Shown here: one piece after another, positions 47,503 through 57,155 of the stretch
How the letters are laid out: each line of letters opens with the position of its first letter
How positions within the stretch are numbered: the stretch's first letter is position 1
Source of the DNA: CAZDGB01 sp964504645
GTDB taxonomy: Bacteria > Planctomycetota > Planctomycetia > Planctomycetales > Planctomycetaceae
Reading direction: 5' to 3'
DNA: 64,000 nucleotides
NCBI GenBank assembly: GCA_964504645.1
Contig: CAZDGB010000002.1
Span: forward strand, 1-64,000
Notes under the pieces: generated by a model
The model's database searches: none
What the model was told of the DNA's origin: nothing
Seen by the model: the letters and a program-made list of their open reading frames with translations, nothing else
Position numbers and translations under genes: made by a program

Positions 47503-47991
47503 TCAAGATGCCGTACTGGGCGCGGCCGACCAGACTTGCGGCAACAACGCACGGAAAGTCTGACGGCCGACCTCGTCTGCCGCTGCCAATTCGGGATTTT
47601 GATCCGCGAGATTCATGCCGGCCAATTTTAATCGCGCCGAGACGGCCGAATTCCCGTCGACGGTTCCCGCCCCCTGAAACTCCCATTTCGCGCCGTCGAT
47701 CTTTTTGACGGTCATTTGCAGCGACAATGATTTCCCGGGCGAGACGAAATTATTATAGCGCACCGCCTTGGCTTCCTGAAGCAGGATGGTGCTGTGCGCA
47801 AAATCGTCGGAGACGCGCATCAGCCATGCGCCCGCTTGGACCAAGGCCTCCAGCATCAACACGCCGGGCATGACGGGGAATCCCGGAAAGTGATCCGCGA
47901 GATACTCCTCCGCCAGCGACAAATTCTTCACGGCCGAAATCGACGTCTTGGGTGTCAATTCGGTAATCCGATCGATCAGCAAAAATCGCAT
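47503..47991 (-). CDS. 3-hydroxyacyl-ACP dehydratase, FabA/FabZ-like (first copy)
   Basis: This 162-residue hotdog-fold enzyme has catalytic His 34 (DHFPGFPVMPG) and Glu 48 (LMLEALVQAGAW). The KNLSLAEEYL start parallels the second copy (KNVTLAEEHL), so the two probably arose by duplication. It is the first gene of the minus-strand operon, starting at ATG 47991, and is divergent from endonuclease IV with a 224-base gap that should hold both promoters. Confidence 0.87.
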   Translation of the reverse strand: MRFLLIDRITELTPKTSISAVKNLSLAEEYLADHFPGFPVMPGVLMLEALVQAGAWLMRVSDDFAHSTILLQEAKAVRYNNFVSPGKSLSLQMTVKKIDGAKWEFQGAGTVDGNSAVSARLKLAGMNLADQNPELAAADEVGRQTFRALLPQVWSAAPSTAS

Positions 47992-48215
47992 GCCTGGACC
48001 CGCTGCACGAAAACCCTTGACCTCTCGAATGATGAGGTCGGGCGAATCGGGAAATTCTAAGGGTTATGCCGTTTGGCTACAAGGGTGGAACTCCACCCGC
48101 GCGTCGAGTAGTGTGTCGCACGGAATGCCGATGCCCAGTTGGTTCAGAATGCCGAGGCCCCGTTTTTGAGCAGGCCCCGGTGTTGGGCCCTGATTTGAAA
48201 GTTGTGATTGCGACC

Positions 48216-49124
48216 ATGCCTCTGCTCGGCGCCCATATGTCGATGGCCGGCGGTTATTACAAGGCCGCCGATGCCGCCGCGGCGCTCGGCATGGAGACGG
48301 TGCAGCTCTTCACCAAGAACAACAATCAGTGGCAGGGAAAGCCACTCACCGAAGACGACGTGCGGCTCTTTCGCGCGGCACTGGAACGCGGACGACTGCA
48401 GAAGCCGTGCGCTCACAACAGCTATCTCATCAATCTCGCCAGTCCCGACGATGTCCTGTGGCAAAAGTCGATCGACGCTTCGGTCGACGAGTTGCAGCGT
48501 GCCGAAAAGCTTGGCGTGGACGGCGTGGTGATGCACCCCGGCAGTTTTGTCACATCGTCGGCAGAGGCCGGTCTGGCGCGAATCGTGAAAGCGCTCGACG
48601 AAGTGCATCGCCGCTGTCCGAAGTTTCGCACACAGTTCTGGCTGGAGACTACGGCGGGGCAGGGGAGTTCGCTCGGCTGCCGGTTCGAACACATTGCGGC
48701 GATTCTGCAAGGCATCAAAGCACCGGATCGGCTCGGGGTCTGCGTCGACAGTTGCCACATCTTCGCCGCTGGCTACCCGCTGGCGACGCCCGAGGAATAC
48801 GCCGCGACGATGAACGAATTCGACCGGCTCATCGGGCTGGACCGCATCCGCGGCTTCCATCTCAACGACAGCAAGAAGCCGCTCGGCAGCCGCGTCGACC
48901 GGCATGAGCACATCGGCGAAGGCTGCCTGGGACTGGAACCGTTTCGCCACATCCTCAACGATCCGCGTTTTGCCGACTTGCCAATGTATCTCGAAACGAA
49001 CAAGGGTGAACGCGACGGCGAGAATCTGGATGCGATCAACTTGCGCACGCTGCGTGGGTTGATGGCATCCAAATCGAAAATCGCCGAGCGGGGGCGTAAG
49101 CCCCCTGATAACGGCGTCGAATGA
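48216..49124 (+). CDS. nfo: deoxyribonuclease IV (endonuclease IV), repeat-derived C-terminus
   Basis: This 302-residue zinc-dependent AP endonuclease cuts DNA 5' of abasic sites. The metal-site motifs are present: AHNSYLINLASPD, VMHPGS, WLETTAGQGSSLG, CVDSCHIFAAGY and FHLNDSKKPLGSRVDRHEHIGEG. I chose ATG 48216, where the protein starts MPLLGAHMSMAGG as the family does. The last 13 residues (after SKSKIA) and the stop codon are encoded by the repeat at 49085-49163, so the natural end was replaced. Confidence 0.93.
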   Translation: MPLLGAHMSMAGGYYKAADAAAALGMETVQLFTKNNNQWQGKPLTEDDVRLFRAALERGRLQKPCAHNSYLINLASPDDVLWQKSIDASVDELQRAEKLGVDGVVMHPGSFVTSSAEAGLARIVKALDEVHRRCPKFRTQFWLETTAGQGSSLGCRFEHIAAILQGIKAPDRLGVCVDSCHIFAAGYPLATPEEYAATMNEFDRLIGLDRIRGFHLNDSKKPLGSRVDRHEHIGEGCLGLEPFRHILNDPRFADLPMYLETNKGERDGENLDAINLRTLRGLMASKSKIAERGRKPPDNGVE

Positions 49125-49163
49125 CGTAGCACGCTCATCCAGGGGGCTCACGCCCCCCGCTCG
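49085..49163. repeat. GAGCGGGGGGCGT element at the end of endonuclease IV
   Basis: Left arm gagcgggggcgtaagccccc... (from 49086) pairs with right arm ...agggggctcacgccccccgc (ending 49163). The family is the same as 23401-23495, with shared loop words (acggcgtcgaatgac versus gcggcgtcaatgac). It lies across the stop of the plus-strand gene and before the stop of the kelch gene. Confidence 0.9.
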
Positions 49164-49190
49164 AGAAAACAACGCGGCGGCGAGATGCCG

Positions 49191-50816
49191 CTACTCCGTC
49201 TTCAACACCTCAACTGCCGTCGTTTTTCCGGTCGCCATGCTGGCGCCGCCGACGAAAAGGAGTTCGCCGTTCGCCGTTGGCAACTGGCGGTGGAAGAACC
49301 GCGGGTGATGCAACTGGCCGACGACTTCCCAGCGGTTGTCGTCGTATAACTTCTGCAGGCTGCCGGAAATCGTTGACGCGAACAATTGATCCTTGTTGGC
49401 GAACGACGAGTTGCCGAAGCCTTCCATGCCGTTGCCGATCAGCGACGGGCCTTCCGACCACGACTTCGACGCGGGATCGTAGACGTCGACGCGCGGCGTC
49501 GGACCGCCCGATTCCTGCATGCCGCCGAGGACGTAAAGTTTTCCCTGATGCGCGGCGAGACTGAGCGCCCGGCGCAGGAACGGCGGCGCGGCGATCTCCG
49601 ACCAGGTCAGTTCTGGCTTGGTCAGATCGCAGACCCAAGCCGTCTTGTGCCACGTCGTGTCGCCCGAGCCGGCCATGTTCCAGCCGCCGACGACGTACAA
49701 CTTGCCGTCGAGCACGGCGGCATCGTGCGACGAGCGAGGTTCCGGCAGCGGCGGCAGGTCGGTCCATTTCCCCGACGCGGGGTCGAACGAAGCGAAGCTG
49801 CCCTGCGACACGAGTTCTTGCGCATCCTTCTCGGCGTTCTTCGCCGTGAATCCGCCGAGGCGGTACAGCTTGCCATCGTAAGCGACCATCGCCAAACCGG
49901 TCAGCTTCGGTCCGGTCGCGATCGTTTGCCAGGCGGCGTTGGGATCGGTCAGCGAAATCTTCCAGAGTTCGTTTGACTGGCCTTCGCTGGAGTAATGATG
50001 CGGCGTGCCAAAGTGGCCGCCGTAGACATATAGGTCGGTTCCGAGGATCGCCGCGCCGAAGCTCGTCACGCCGCGCGGCAGATCGGGCACGGCATGCGCT
50101 GCGGCAACGGTTTTGGCGGGCGTGTAGGGCAAGGAGACGGTCGCATAGTGCCGCACGGATTTGTAACTGTCGTCGCCCAGTCTACCCTCCGTGTTTTCCG
50201 TGTGGCGAGCGCGGACCGAATAAAGGCCTCGTTCCGGCAACTTGCAGCGGAACTTGCCTTCGGCGTCGGCATCGCCTTGAATCTTCTCGGCGAGGCCCGG
50301 CCCTTCGACCGTGACTTGATCGCCCGCCGCCGGTTTGCCCAGGAAAGTCACCGTGAACACGATTTCGTCGCCGTCGATTTGCGGCGTGACTTCGAACGCC
50401 GCGAGTTCCGCGTCGTTGACGGCGGCCCAATTGCCGGGCAACGCCGACGGGAACGCCTTGGCGTAGTACTTCAGCAGAAAGGCTTCGCCGCCGCGGGTGA
50501 GGACACCGTACGTCTGCTGCGCGGTGAGCGGGGACGAGACGCTGTTCGGCAATTCGCCGACGAGCGCGTCGTCGACCGGCTTCAACTCGATTTCCTGCTT
50601 CTTCGCGCCGTCGCGGCCGCGCGTCTGCGTGACGATTTTCATCGCGTGGAACTTTTCGAGCAGCTTCGCATCATCGGGCGCGGCCGACTCGCTGAAGTAG
50701 GCTTCGACCTTGCCATTCTTCTCCGGGGGATTCGCTACGATCCACAGGAAGTGGGCGTGGCACACGGCGGGAATCCACAAAAAGACCGCCAGAATGGTCG
50801 CCAAACGGATCATCAT
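49191..50816 (-). CDS. exported kelch-repeat protein with DUF4198-like N-terminus
   Basis: This 541-residue exported protein starts at ATG 50816 (or ATG 50813) with aaggag upstream and a signal peptide ending VCHA/HF. The mature start HFLWIVANPPEKNGKVEAYF, with its DUF4198/NikM-like beta-sandwich (residues about 25-220), is followed by a kelch beta-propeller (TDLYVYGGHFG, GKLYRLGGF, GKLYVVGGWN, GKLYVLGGMQES, GELLFVGGA). DUF4198 domains are linked to metal uptake in other bacteria. It is the last gene of a TPR/PQQ/kelch operon, 44 bases after the PQQ-type gene. Confidence 0.8.
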   Translation of the reverse strand: MMIRLATILAVFLWIPAVCHAHFLWIVANPPEKNGKVEAYFSESAAPDDAKLLEKFHAMKIVTQTRGRDGAKKQEIELKPVDDALVGELPNSVSSPLTAQQTYGVLTRGGEAFLLKYYAKAFPSALPGNWAAVNDAELAAFEVTPQIDGDEIVFTVTFLGKPAAGDQVTVEGPGLAEKIQGDADAEGKFRCKLPERGLYSVRARHTENTEGRLGDDSYKSVRHYATVSLPYTPAKTVAAAHAVPDLPRGVTSFGAAILGTDLYVYGGHFGTPHHYSSEGQSNELWKISLTDPNAAWQTIATGPKLTGLAMVAYDGKLYRLGGFTAKNAEKDAQELVSQGSFASFDPASGKWTDLPPLPEPRSSHDAAVLDGKLYVVGGWNMAGSGDTTWHKTAWVCDLTKPELTWSEIAAPPFLRRALSLAAHQGKLYVLGGMQESGGPTPRVDVYDPASKSWSEGPSLIGNGMEGFGNSSFANKDQLFASTISGSLQKLYDDNRWEVVGQLHHPRFFHRQLPTANGELLFVGGASMATGKTTAVEVLKTE

Positions 50817-50860
50817 TTCTCCTTCGTCGGTTGGAAATCGGGTTTCGTAGTGTGAATTGG

Positions 50861-52366
50861 TTATTTCGGCACCGCGGCGCAATACAACACGTCGCCGCGC
50901 CGCAGCAGAAAGCGATCGTGGGTGTAGACCGCGGCATACAGGACCGGGCCGCCGAACGGCCCGGCCGCATTCTTTTCACCTTTTTCTCCTGGTGGTGCGG
51001 CGACCGCTTCCCAGGTTTGATTCTCGGCGAGCGATTCAAACGTCGTCCCGGCCGCGATGACCGTGACCGCGCCCCCTTTGCCGAAGAAATAGACGCGTTC
51101 TCCCAAGGCGATGGGCGTGGCCCACATGCTGTCGGCGATGCGATTCGAAAACAGTTCTTCACCGGTCTCGAGGTCATGACAGAACAGCACGCCGGTGGCG
51201 TTGACGAAGTACGCCCGGCCGCCGGCGGCGATCGGCGAACCGAACGAACAAGTCGACCGCTTGCTGCGCCAGACATAGTCCGCCGCGAACGAGCCGTCGT
51301 CCAATTTGCGAACGGCGACGAGGCCGTTCGAGGCCGCCGACTTGCCGGAATTGCCGTCGCCGCGGCCTTGCGTCGCGCCGACCAGAAACCGCCCCGGCCC
51401 GGCGAGCGCGGGCGTCGGCGTCGAATTGCCGGAGACTCCCGTCAGCTTCCAGAGTTCCTTGCCGGTCTCGGGGTCGAGGCCCGTCACGCTGCCGACGGCG
51501 CTCAACAACAGATGCGGTCCGCCGTCCATTGTCAGCAAGCGCGGGCTGGACCAACTGGTCGCGCCGACGCCGGGAACTTTCCACAGGTCTTTTCCAGTGT
51601 CTTTGGCGGCAGCGAGAACATACGGCTCGGATTCGCGTTCGACCCAGACGAAAATCCGGTCGCTCGTCTGTTCCAGCGAAGCGGCCAATCCATGCCACGA
51701 TGTCACTTCGCCGAACTCCTGCACCAGATTTCGTTGCCAACGCACCTGACCGTCGTGAGTCAGCGAGAGCAGATCGCCCCCTTCGAAGAAACAGTAGACA
51801 CCGGCGTCATCCACGGCAGGCGTCGGCGCGGCCTTGCTGACATAGTTGCTGTTCTCCGCCTGCGACGCCGCGTTCCATTCGTGCTGCCAGACTTTCTCGC
51901 CCGACAGGTTGTAGGCCGTGACGTAGCACGTTTCCTTCTTCGGCCCGGCGATCGACGTGATGTAGATTTGAGACTTCCACGTCACCGGGCTGGATTGCCC
52001 GTAGCCGGTCAGCGGAATCTGCCAGAGCAGATTTTTCCCGGACGACCATTCGAGGGGCGCGGCGGCGACATCGCTGTCGGCCGTCGGTCCGCATTGGAAT
52101 TTCGTCCAATCGTCGGCACGAGCATCGGTCAGTCCGAGCACGAGGCCCACCAGTGCCGACAATACGCCGGCCCGCTTCGCCGCCATCCATTCGCCATTCA
52201 TCTGAAAACTCCTGATTGCGATGTGTCTCAGAGCGATGCGACGTTGCGTCCAGCGTGCGGCCAGCGCCTTGATCAAATGGTATCCCCCCAGGAGTACGAT
52301 TTCCGCCGCGGCGACCGCGGCGAAAATCTGCAGATGGAGCAGAATCAGCGACGCGGCGTCTTTCAC
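50861..52366 (-). CDS. exported or membrane-anchored PQQ-type beta-propeller protein
   Basis: This 501-residue protein starts at GTG 52366, with aaggag 7 bases upstream and an overlap with the TPR stop (GTGA). Residues 6-33 are a hydrophobic helix. A second possible start, ATG 52201, also has a good aggag and directly precedes a normal signal peptide (ARA/DDW), which would give a 446-residue exported form. The propeller blades read YNLSGEKVWQHEW, LTHDGQVRWQRN, AKDTGKDLWKVPG, LDPETGKELWKLTG and HDLETGEELFSN. No catalytic site is visible. It sits between the TPR and kelch genes. Confidence 0.8.
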   Translation of the reverse strand: MKDAASLILLHLQIFAAVAAAEIVLLGGYHLIKALAARWTQRRIALRHIAIRSFQMNGEWMAAKRAGVLSALVGLVLGLTDARADDWTKFQCGPTADSDVAAAPLEWSSGKNLLWQIPLTGYGQSSPVTWKSQIYITSIAGPKKETCYVTAYNLSGEKVWQHEWNAASQAENSNYVSKAAPTPAVDDAGVYCFFEGGDLLSLTHDGQVRWQRNLVQEFGEVTSWHGLAASLEQTSDRIFVWVERESEPYVLAAAKDTGKDLWKVPGVGATSWSSPRLLTMDGGPHLLLSAVGSVTGLDPETGKELWKLTGVSGNSTPTPALAGPGRFLVGATQGRGDGNSGKSAASNGLVAVRKLDDGSFAADYVWRSKRSTCSFGSPIAAGGRAYFVNATGVLFCHDLETGEELFSNRIADSMWATPIALGERVYFFGKGGAVTVIAAGTTFESLAENQTWEAVAAPPGEKGEKNAAGPFGGPVLYAAVYTHDRFLLRRGDVLYCAAVPK

Positions 52367-53121
52367 GATTCCGCTCCTTCCCGATCAGCGGTCGACGATT
52401 GGGCCGTCAGATGCAGCAACCGCCGCCGGCAGAGAATGGCGCGGCGATAATCCTGAGACGACTCGTACAAGAGCGCGACCCGCTCCAGGCAGCAAGCGCA
52501 GCCCAACGATTCGATCTGCACGTCGGACAGGTGCTTGACGACCTGGTACGCTTCCTCATCGCGCTCGAGATTCATCAGCAGCGACGACAGCCCGATGCGG
52601 TAGACGACGTGCTCCGGATCGAGCGAGATCGCTCGCCGCGCCAACGACACCGTCACTTCGATCGGCCGGCCGCATTTCGCCGAGTAGTAGCCCAGCGAGA
52701 AATAAGCCCGCGCCAGGTACGGATCCCGTTGTGCGGCGAGCCGGCAAGCCTGCATCGCCAACTGCGGCGCGCCGGCTTCGTCGAGTCCTTCGGCCGCTTC
52801 GAGCAGCAGTTCGGGGGTCAACTCCGCATCGCTCAACAGTTCCTGCAGCAACTCCCGCGAGAGAGTCGTCCGTCCGATCTTTCCATAATTCAGCGCCAGG
52901 CAAACGCGGGCCGCCGGCATCAGCGGGACCAGCAACGACGCGTGCTCCAAGGCCGCGACGGACTGCCGGCGATCATTCTGATAGTGGAGGACGAGCCCCC
53001 ACAATTCCCAGCCGCGTCCGTCGTTCGGCCGCAGTTTGAGATGCGACTGCAGGAGCAACGCCGCCGTCGCATAGTCCTGACGGTTGCACGCCGCTTGCGC
53101 CGCGAGGAATTCCGGTTCCAT
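52363..53121 (-). CDS. TPR-repeat protein
   Basis: This 252-residue protein is built of tetratricopeptide repeats (NRQDYATAALLLQSHLKLRP, WELWGLVLHYQN, ARAYFSLGYYSAKCG, YESSQDYRRAILCRRRLLHL). There is no signal peptide, so it is cytoplasmic. TPR domains bind partners; here probably the coupled PQQ-type protein. Its stop overlaps the next start. The start ATG 53121 has aaggag. Confidence 0.8.
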   Translation of the reverse strand: MEPEFLAAQAACNRQDYATAALLLQSHLKLRPNDGRGWELWGLVLHYQNDRRQSVAALEHASLLVPLMPAARVCLALNYGKIGRTTLSRELLQELLSDAELTPELLLEAAEGLDEAGAPQLAMQACRLAAQRDPYLARAYFSLGYYSAKCGRPIEVTVSLARRAISLDPEHVVYRIGLSSLLMNLERDEEAYQVVKHLSDVQIESLGCACCLERVALLYESSQDYRRAILCRRRLLHLTAQSSTADREGAES

Positions 53122-53241
53122 GACTCTCCTTCCGGACCGTAATTTTTTTCCCGGACAGTGTTTTCCCGCAGTCTCCGAACGGGGACGCGGCCATCCATTG
53201 CGCGACGTCCCCTACGCGGAGGCTTCACGACACGTTCGCCG

Positions 53242-53680
53242 TCAACGGCTCGTCAATTCGATCGACAACTCGTTGACTTCGTCGGCGCTCAGTTCGATGC
53301 GAATCGGTCCTTTGCGTTGGACAGCGTTCAGGAACTTGTTGCGATCGGCGATCAGCGAACCCGACCGCTTCCGCAATTCCTCGAACGCTTCTTCCGCATC
53401 CGGCTCCATCGGCTTGAGGACGACTTCATACTCGCCCGGCGGCGGCCCTTGCTGCGACGCGAACTGAAAGCTGCCGTCCACGACCGCAGCGGAGAACGTC
53501 GCCGGCATCGACTTGTCGCCGAAGGTCGACGATTTCACCGTGAGGTACACCTGGGCTTCGCCGACCGGGTCGCCATCGAGGGTTACTTCACCCAGCACTT
53601 CGGTGCGCGGCGCCTGCGTGCCGCCGCACCCCGTCAGCAGCGCGAAGCACACCCCCATCAGACCCACGGTAAGGAGAGAT

Positions 53681-53691
<11 letters not shown>
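53242..53691 (-). CDS. lipoprotein with carboxypeptidase regulatory-like domain
   Basis: This 149-residue lipoprotein starts at GTG 53691 with ggaggt upstream. The signal ends FALLTGC, with Cys 22 lipidated. A small beta-sandwich follows (VLGEVTLDGDPVGEAQVYLT...PPGEYEVVL), like the carboxypeptidase regulatory-like domain that planctomycetes often place beside DUF1559 genes. It overlaps the upstream DUF1559 gene by 11 bases, indicating coupled translation. Confidence 0.85.
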
Positions 53692-54598
<907 letters not shown>

Positions 54599-54740
54599 AA
54601 CCAGGTCTCCAGCAAAGCCAACAAACGGTATAGGCATCGTTCGACCTTCGAACGATGCGGCTAACGTTGCTGGCGAGCGGGATTGCTGGCTGGCAGATCG
54701 ATCGGCTCGGCGCCGATGCGCGTAAAACTCAAACCTTGAT

Positions 54741-55805
54741 TCAGAAATCTCCCAGGACTTCGCCGCCCCCGCGGGTGCTGAGCGAACGCCACACGCCGAG
54801 GTCGATGTTGTTGCTGAACGTCCGGGCCGAGCCGTCCATCAGCAACCCTTGCACGATCCCCGTGTGGAAGCTCCGCGAGGTGACCGCGGCGAAGGTCGAC
54901 AGTCCCAGCGCCGTGGCAGCATTACTTTCCCGTGTGGAAACGAAATCGGCGTTGTAGGGCGCCGCGGTCGGCGAGATCGCGGTGATGACAAACGTGAGCT
55001 GGACGACGGTGTTCGGCGTGAAGACCGTGGTGAAGCCCGTCTCGTGCGCCTTGCCGTCCACCCATTCGGTATGGCCGTTGCCGTTGCCGGTGGCGCCGCT
55101 CGCCAGGCCGATCAGCGTGGCAACGGAATCCGGCACGGGAGTTCCTTCCGGCGGCTTCGTCGCGACGGTGCAACTAGGCGTGAACGCCTTGACCTCGGCG
55201 GCACAGAGAGTGTTGCTCATTCCGTCCGTGAAATCGCGGGACGAGAATCTGCTGTTCGCGGCAAACGCCCCGTCGCCCTGAGTGCCGCCGCCGCCCAGCA
55301 TGGCCGGATGAGTGTAAGTCCGCCACGTCCCCAGGTTGACGCCATAGGTGACCGGATAGTGGCTTTGGCCGGCGCCGCCGTCGCGGACGCGATCATTGGG
55401 ATCGCTGGGACAGACCAATACGGGCATCTTCATCTTGGTGAGATCCCAGTTGCTGACGCCGCCGCCCCAGACAGTCGAGTTGCTGTAGTTCACATTGAGG
55501 TTGGCGAGGTTATAGAGCGCGCTTTGATCGATGTATGGCAGCACGCGCGCCCACGCCGACCACTTGCCGCCGTCTCCGGGGCCGATACCGCATAGCGGAG
55601 GAAAGACGGACATGGCATCAAGATAGTTGTGCAGCGCCAGTCCCAGTTGCTTCAGGTTGTTCTTGCACTGCGTGCGGCGGGCGGCTTCCCGGGCTTGCTG
55701 CACGGCCGGCAGGAGCAGGGCATTCAGTATGGCGATGATGGCGATCACGTCCAGCAGCTCAATCAACGTTAAACCAGGACGTCGGGAACGGGGCAGGGAA
55801 TTCAT
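54741..55805 (-). CDS. DUF1559 protein with atypical prepilin helix
   Basis: This 354-residue DUF1559 protein keeps the Glu at +5, but its hydrophobic helix reads LIELLDVIAIIAILNALLLP. An Asp and an Asn replace the usual Val and Ile/Leu-type residues. QQAREAARRTQCKNNLKQLGL follows as normal, and the C-terminus ends in the DG signature (LMDGSARTF). The start is ATG 55805. The polar helix residues may change how it packs in a pilus-like polymer (inference). It is transcribed away from hemP, with the operator candidate between them. Confidence 0.88.
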   Translation of the reverse strand: MNSLPRSRRPGLTLIELLDVIAIIAILNALLLPAVQQAREAARRTQCKNNLKQLGLALHNYLDAMSVFPPLCGIGPGDGGKWSAWARVLPYIDQSALYNLANLNVNYSNSTVWGGGVSNWDLTKMKMPVLVCPSDPNDRVRDGGAGQSHYPVTYGVNLGTWRTYTHPAMLGGGGTQGDGAFAANSRFSSRDFTDGMSNTLCAAEVKAFTPSCTVATKPPEGTPVPDSVATLIGLASGATGNGNGHTEWVDGKAHETGFTTVFTPNTVVQLTFVITAISPTAAPYNADFVSTRESNAATALGLSTFAAVTSRSFHTGIVQGLLMDGSARTFSNNIDLGVWRSLSTRGGGEVLGDF

Positions 55806-55936
55806 CGAGATTCCTGAGCGAGGGGCCGTGACGGCAGTCAGCGACCATCGCTGACCGTGGCGGGTGACAAACTGGCTGCCTGGGAAACCCCAGGACTGGC
55901 TGGCGAAATCGCACCAAGAAAAGCACGAACCGAAAA

Positions 55937-55959
55937 TTGACACTGAGTCTCAATGTCAA
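55937..55959. promoter_or_regulatory. 23-bp palindrome upstream of hemP, candidate Fur-type operator
   Basis: A 23-base imperfect palindrome (ttgacactgag / ctcaatgtcaa around a central t) matches its own reverse complement at all but the central base and one symmetric pair (positions 7 and 17). It is about 87 bases before the hemP start and 132 bases from the divergent DUF1559 start. The inner tgagtctca resembles Fur-box half sites (TGANNNTCA-like). Since hemP genes are commonly Fur-controlled, I infer iron regulation; the regulator is not proven. Confidence 0.55.
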
Positions 55960-56045
55960 CATAATAGTGTCTCGACGATACTTCGCAAGGGCAGCAGCTA
56001 AAGATTTTGTAATCTACAGCCAATTCAAGGAATCGGGTTGCAACC

Positions 56046-56249
56046 ATGAATCAAGACAAGAGTTACGACCCGCCATCAGAGAATAATCCGCCCCTCACCC
56101 CAGGCAAGAAGCATCCTGAGACCGAATCTCTTCCCAGCTATGACTCGGGAGAGTTACTTAAAGGGGCCCGCGAGATCCTCATCCACCATGAGGGAGAGGT
56201 CTATCGCCTGAGGCTGACCCGCAACGGCAAGCTCATTTTGAATAAATGA
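56046..56249 (+). CDS. hemP: hemin uptake protein HemP
   Basis: This 67-residue soluble protein has the HemP core: SGELLKGAREILIHHEGEVY followed by RLRLTRNGKLILNK. The N-terminal 30 residues are polar and disordered-looking. HemP affects heme uptake in other bacteria, possibly by controlling the receptor gene. The start is ATG 56046, without a strong ribosome binding site. It is followed 10 bases later, on the opposite strand, by the TauE/SafE gene. No heme receptor gene is adjacent in the window. Confidence 0.85.
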   Translation: MNQDKSYDPPSENNPPLTPGKKHPETESLPSYDSGELLKGAREILIHHEGEVYRLRLTRNGKLILNK

Positions 56250-56259
56250 ACTAGCACGG

Positions 56260-57084
56260 TCATTGCGAGGCACCGAACGGCCATGCTCCGAGAAATGCCG
56301 CCGGGCCGTACTCGCGCCAGAAGTAATACGACGACAAGCCCAGCCCGATCCCGATCACGAGCCAGCGCACCGCCACGCGATTCATTCGCCGGGCCGTGCT
56401 CGCGCCGAAAAATCCCCCGGCGATCGCCGCCGCTGTCATCGGCACGGCATACGTCCAATTCACTTTTCCGTTGACGACGAACATCGCCGTCGCCAAGCCA
56501 TTGATGATCGTGGCGAGAACCGTCTTCAGCCCGTTCATCTGGTGGATATCGGAGAGACCGATAAGCGCCAGGCCGCTGAGCATCAAGATGCCAATGCCGG
56601 CCCCAAAATAGCCGCCGTACACCGCAATCAGAAATTGCAGCGCGATGATGCCGAGAATCGTGGCGGAGGTCGGCGCTGTATGCGGTTGCCCGATGCCGAC
56701 CCAGCGAGCGATCAGTGGCTGAAACAAAAACAGCAACGAGGCGGTCAGGATCAGCCAAGGAATCAAGTGCTTGAACAGTGCAGGGCTATAGAGCGTGAGC
56801 ATCGCCCCCAGGAGGCCGCCGACAACGGACGGAAGCAGCAGATATTTCAGCCAATGCGTGGTGGCTCCAATCTCGCGCCTGTAACCCCACATGCTGGCGA
56901 CCGAGCCGGGAAACAGAGCGAATGTGCTGGTCGCATTGGCGGCCACGCTTTGCTCTGGGCTATTTCCGAGCACCCAGATGAGCATGGGAAACGTCAGCAG
57001 CGTGCCGCCGCCGGCGACGGCATTGATCGCCCCCGCGGCAAACGCCGAGAGGCATAGCCAAAGATGCTGCCAGATTTCAGTCAT
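56260..57084 (-). CDS. TauE/SafE-family membrane transporter (sulfite exporter-like)
   Basis: This 274-residue inner-membrane protein has about eight helices in two similar halves. The first has AGAINAVAGGGTLLTFPML and the second YGGYFGAGIGILMLSGLAL, which are the family motifs (GxxxxxxGxGGG). Relatives export sulfite or other sulfur/organic anions. The gene at 6.1 kb releases sulfate, so a sulfur link is possible but not shown. Start ATG 57084. It is convergent with hemP. Confidence 0.9.
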   Translation of the reverse strand: MTEIWQHLWLCLSAFAAGAINAVAGGGTLLTFPMLIWVLGNSPEQSVAANATSTFALFPGSVASMWGYRREIGATTHWLKYLLLPSVVGGLLGAMLTLYSPALFKHLIPWLILTASLLFLFQPLIARWVGIGQPHTAPTSATILGIIALQFLIAVYGGYFGAGIGILMLSGLALIGLSDIHQMNGLKTVLATIINGLATAMFVVNGKVNWTYAVPMTAAAIAGGFFGASTARRMNRVAVRWLVIGIGLGLSSYYFWREYGPAAFLGAWPFGASQ

Positions 57085-57155
57085 GTTCCTGGCAAGAAGT
57101 CTATCTCACCTGGCGAGCCGACGCGAACCAAGACATCGTCGTCCTCAAAGCAGGC

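Noticed and set aside
43393..47991. ladderane or polyketide cluster
   Set aside because: There is no radical SAM, desaturase or multidomain synthase in the operon; the genes support only a fatty-acid-type pathway.
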